From Nostocales cyanobacterium HT-58-2 (GTDB taxonomy: Bacteria; Cyanobacteriota; Cyanobacteriia; Cyanobacteriales; Nostocaceae), in NCBI GenBank assembly GCA_002163975.1, contig CP019636.1, forward strand, positions 3,421,001 through 3,485,000: DNA of 64,000 bases, read 5' to 3'. Position numbers and translations under genes: made by a program. Below are positions 61,424-64,000 of this stretch, one piece after another; the first letter of the stretch is position 1, and each line of letters starts with the position of its first letter. The notes beneath the pieces are model-generated. The model searched no databases, was not told the DNA's origin, and was given only the letters and a program-made list of their open reading frames with translations.

Positions 61424-64000
61424 TTATTGTCTCACCAGACAAGCCGTTGCTGTAGGGCGAGTATTCGGCGTGACGTTGGGTGCAGAGGCAACTAATATAA
61501 TGTTGCCGTCGCTATCTTTGATCCAGCCTTGCGCTTCAACAATTTCAGTGACACCTTTGGAAGCTTTAAAACTCCCTGCGTCTCCCCATCTCTGCGTTAG
61601 AGTGTCACCTCCGTCTAGGGTTGCCAGCTGACTCAAATTAGGTGTACCTGCCAAAGGTTCTAAAGGATTTGGTTGTAAACTGCCGCGTCCGGTGATGATA
61701 AACTCACCCAAGGGACGGTCATTGGGGCTTCTGGGGCAGATTTGAGCAATTTGGGTACTGGCGTCAACCACAGAAGAAGGTAACTCGATGAGTCCTTGTC
61801 CGGGTTGAACTTCTGGTTGGGTGATAGAGATTTGTCCTTGCACGCCTAATTCTGAACTGGCGGTGATGTCGCTTTGTGAGGTGGGAAAGGAAGCAGGGAC
61901 GATGCCAAATAGTCCTTGGGTATTGATGGTGATGTTACCGCCGCGTCCTTGGAAAGCATTGGCGGTTATGTCACTGTTTTCGTTGGGAACAGCAACAATT
62001 GCATTTGCGTTAATTGTAATGTTGCCACCATTGCCTGCACCTTGAGCAAGTCCAGCAGTGGTAGAAATGGTACCAGAACGCCGCAACAGCAGTAAATTGG
62101 TGTTTAGGGTAATGTTGCCACCATCAGCTGCAGAAGATTCTGCATTAATCGTGCCTTTATCTTTGATACTGATGCGAGGTGAATTCACGGTGATGTTGCC
62201 TGCTTGTCCTGCCCCTCGACTGCGAACGGAAAGCAGGCTTTGAAGGTTACCGTCATTTGAAGTGCCTGCAACTTCAACTGAGTCGGAGGCGTCGATCGTG
62301 AGATTACCGCCTTGCCCAGTGCTCAAAGGGGCTGTTGCAGCAGACACAGCCCCTCCGTTACGGACACTCAGGCGTTGGGTGGTTAAGGTCAAATTGCCCG
62401 CATTACCGGAGCCAACCGTTGATGTGAAGAGCCCATCTGCACCATCTGTGTCTGTGGGACTTGCTAGGATCTCCACGGAGTCGGCAGCTTTAATATCTAA
62501 ATTTCCGCCTTGCCCTGAGCCAAGTGTAGACGCACTGATATATGCCCCATTGCGGATACTGAGTCGTTGAGTATCAATGGTTATGCGTCCAGCTTTTCCA
62601 GAACCGGCTGTGATAGAAGTCACAATGCTGTTGAATGGGTCATCTCGAGATGCACCAACGATATCAACTGAATCCGTTGCTTGAACAGTTAAATCGCCTC
62701 CTTGCCCTGTGCTTCCTTCAAATGCCCCTGTTGTAACAACTGCACCATCGCGGACGCTGAGGCGACGAGTGTTGATATTTAAGCTTCCTGCATTGCCAGA
62801 ACCAAAGGTACCAGTCTCTAGAACACTAAAAGATAGACCATCTGGTGATTGACCAACAACTTCTAGCAAGTCTGAAGCATTAATGGTTAAAGTGCCACCT
62901 TGCCCGCTGCTTTCTGGAAAAGCCGTGGTAGAGACTATTCCTCCATCCTGAATGCTGAGGCGGCGAGTGTTGATGGTGAGATTGCCAGCATTTCCAGCCC
63001 CATTAGTTGATGCAGAGAGATTGCTAAAAGATTGACCATCAGGAGTGGCGCCTATAACTTCCACAATGTCGGAGGCATTGATAGTTAAATTACCGCCCTG
63101 CCCCATACTTCCTCTACGAGCTTCTGTGGTGACAGAAGCGCCGCCGCGAATGCTCAAACGACCCGTATTAATGGTTATATCCCCGGCATTTCCAGCCCCA
63201 TTAGTTGATGCAGATAGATTGCTAAAAAATTGACCATCAGGAGTGGTACCTACGACCTCCACGGCTTCAGAGGCATTGATGGTTAAATTACCACCCCGTC
63301 CAGTGCTATCTCTAGTTACCGCTACTGTGCTTATGCTTCCACCTTCTCGAATGCTCAGACGACCTGTGTTTATTATTAGATTTCCGGCATAGCCAGATCC
63401 AGAGGTTGTACTCGACAGATCAGATTTGAAACGACCATCAGGAGAGACGCCAAAGACCTCAATTGTGTCAGTTGCTCTGACTGTGATATCACCGCCTCGC
63501 CCAGAGCTAGTAGCACCTGCCAAGATATCTCCTCCGTTTTGCAGACTAAGGCGGCGCGTGTCAATTGTAATTTGTCCGGCATTACCGGAACCGAAGCTCT
63601 GTGTAGAGAGGTTACTGAATACAGGCAAGCTCTCCCCATTGGATGAATTAACAACAGTTGAGCCGCGTACAATAACTGATTCCGAGGCATTTACCGACAG
63701 ATTGCCGCTATTACCCTGTCCTGATGTCAGCGTATCAATAAAAGCACCATCTGATAGCAACAGCCGCAGAGTTTGCAGTTGAATCTTGCCAGCATCTGCT
63801 TGACCATCAGTCGATGATGAAATGGAAGAGTAATTATTTAATGTAATCGCATCATCAGTGGTAATCCGAATATCGCCAGAGCGTCCCCCCTGAAAACTGC
63901 TAGAGCTAATGCCAGTAAATGGGTCGTTTATGGAGAGCGATCGCGCTCGAATTTCAATATCCCCACTCGGATCACTACTCACTCCACCAAAAACAGATGC
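61424..64000 (-). CDS. filamentous-haemagglutinin-like exoprotein (two-partner secretion), C-terminal part
   Basis: At least 858 residues; the frame is open at the right edge, so the N-terminal TPS secretion domain lies outside. The visible part is a beta-helix of about eight repeats near 80 residues each, built on GSGNAGNLTINTRRLSIRDG and GQGGNLTINASDSVEV-type units, as in FHA/HMW1-like adhesins. The non-repetitive C-terminus holds two Cys (IAQICPRSP, ATACLVRQ), the usual end of cyanobacterial members. It would pass the outer membrane through a TpsB porin not seen here. It is likely co-transcribed with the CHAT gene. Confidence 0.9.
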   Translation of the reverse strand, partial: ASVFGGVSSDPSGDIEIRARSLSINDPFTGISSSSFQGGRSGDIRITTDDAITLNNYSSISSSTDGQADAGKIQLQTLRLLLSDGAFIDTLTSGQGNSGNLSVNASESVIVRGSTVVNSSNGESLPVFSNLSTQSFGSGNAGQITIDTRRLSLQNGGDILAGATSSGRGGDITVRATDTIEVFGVSPDGRFKSDLSSTTSGSGYAGNLIINTGRLSIREGGSISTVAVTRDSTGRGGNLTINASEAVEVVGTTPDGQFFSNLSASTNGAGNAGDITINTGRLSIRGGASVTTEARRGSMGQGGNLTINASDIVEVIGATPDGQSFSNLSASTNGAGNAGNLTINTRRLSIQDGGIVSTTAFPESSGQGGTLTINASDLLEVVGQSPDGLSFSVLETGTFGSGNAGSLNINTRRLSVRDGAVVTTGAFEGSTGQGGDLTVQATDSVDIVGASRDDPFNSIVTSITAGSGKAGRITIDTQRLSIRNGAYISASTLGSGQGGNLDIKAADSVEILASPTDTDGADGLFTSTVGSGNAGNLTLTTQRLSVRNGGAVSAATAPLSTGQGGNLTIDASDSVEVAGTSNDGNLQSLLSVRSRGAGQAGNITVNSPRISIKDKGTINAESSAADGGNITLNTNLLLLRRSGTISTTAGLAQGAGNGGNITINANAIVAVPNENSDITANAFQGRGGNITINTQGLFGIVPASFPTSQSDITASSELGVQGQISITQPEVQPGQGLIELPSSVVDASTQIAQICPRSPNDRPLGEFIITGRGSLQPNPLEPLAGTPNLSQLATLDGGDTLTQRWGDAGSFKASKGVTEIVEAQGWIKDSDGNIILVASAPNVTPNTRPTATACLVRQ

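Overview
The window looks like chromosome of a filamentous, probably heterocyst-forming (Nostocales-type) cyanobacterium. Evidence: many HIP1-type GCGATCGC octamers, genes for thylakoid NDH-1 (ndhH) and photosystem II assembly (psb34), a cruA/cruP-type carotenoid enzyme, a thiO-thiG fusion, CHAT/TPR and two-partner-secretion adhesin genes, and short heptameric tandem repeats between and even inside genes. Species cannot be fixed from the sequence.

Layout. 1-3.7 kb: tail of a CheB/CheR-PAS hybrid, a PAS histidine kinase and a gamma-glutamyltransferase-like protein. 3.9-8.6 kb: an RND efflux pump with its adaptor. 8.8-12.6 kb: rsmH, then ndhH followed by an NDUFAF7-type methyltransferase and a 31-residue membrane peptide. 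12.7-19.6 kb: a 3-hydroxyisobutyrate-dehydrogenase-like enzyme, an HTH-NACHT NTPase divergent from a ParS/Xre-antitoxin-like protein, a MATE exporter and a Tat-exported PhoD phosphatase.

20.0-29.5 kb holds the most unusual block. hisH-, HAD- and purC-like genes lie on the minus strand and face SAH-hydrolase-like, HD-phosphohydrolase, purF-like and GT20 (trehalose-phosphate-synthase-like) glycosyltransferase genes on the plus strand. These are divergent paralogues of purine and histidine enzymes plus a retaining glucosyltransferase. I infer a nucleoside or nucleotide-derived natural-product pathway, possibly a nucleoside alpha-glucoside. A dead transposase sits within it.

30-36.4 kb: an RES-domain toxin-like gene with a membrane-protein partner, a RAYT transposase with its REP palindromes, a tnpB-type IS200/IS605 element with a small ribbon-helix-helix gene, and a TPR protein. 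36.6-45 kb: psb34, thiO-thiG, a membrane-anchored Asn/Gln-rich protein, citramalate synthase, a small hypothetical gene, and cruP with a dispersed repeat inserted in frame. 45-50.5 kb: a coiled-coil protein, a beta-propeller-like membrane-anchored protein, and a permease plus TIGR03943 partner. A 58-A homopolymer between direct repeats at 46.7-46.85 kb may be an assembly artefact.

50.5-56 kb is a mobile-DNA zone. It contains the broken 3' part of a group II intron (RT X-domain, HNH domain, domain V) and a 3.85 kb cassette bounded by 91-bp inverted repeats. The cassette carries MarR, an NmrA-type NAD(P)-binding protein, an isoprenylcysteine-methyltransferase-like protein and an Fe-S/SCP2 fusion, with the same 16-bp palindrome in front of marR and in front of the next gene. 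56.3-64 kb: a NarL-type response regulator, a degenerate kinase stub, a complete NarL-type kinase, a CHAT/TPR protein and the C-terminal part of a filamentous-haemagglutinin-like exoprotein that runs off the right edge. No tRNA, rRNA or CRISPR array was seen.
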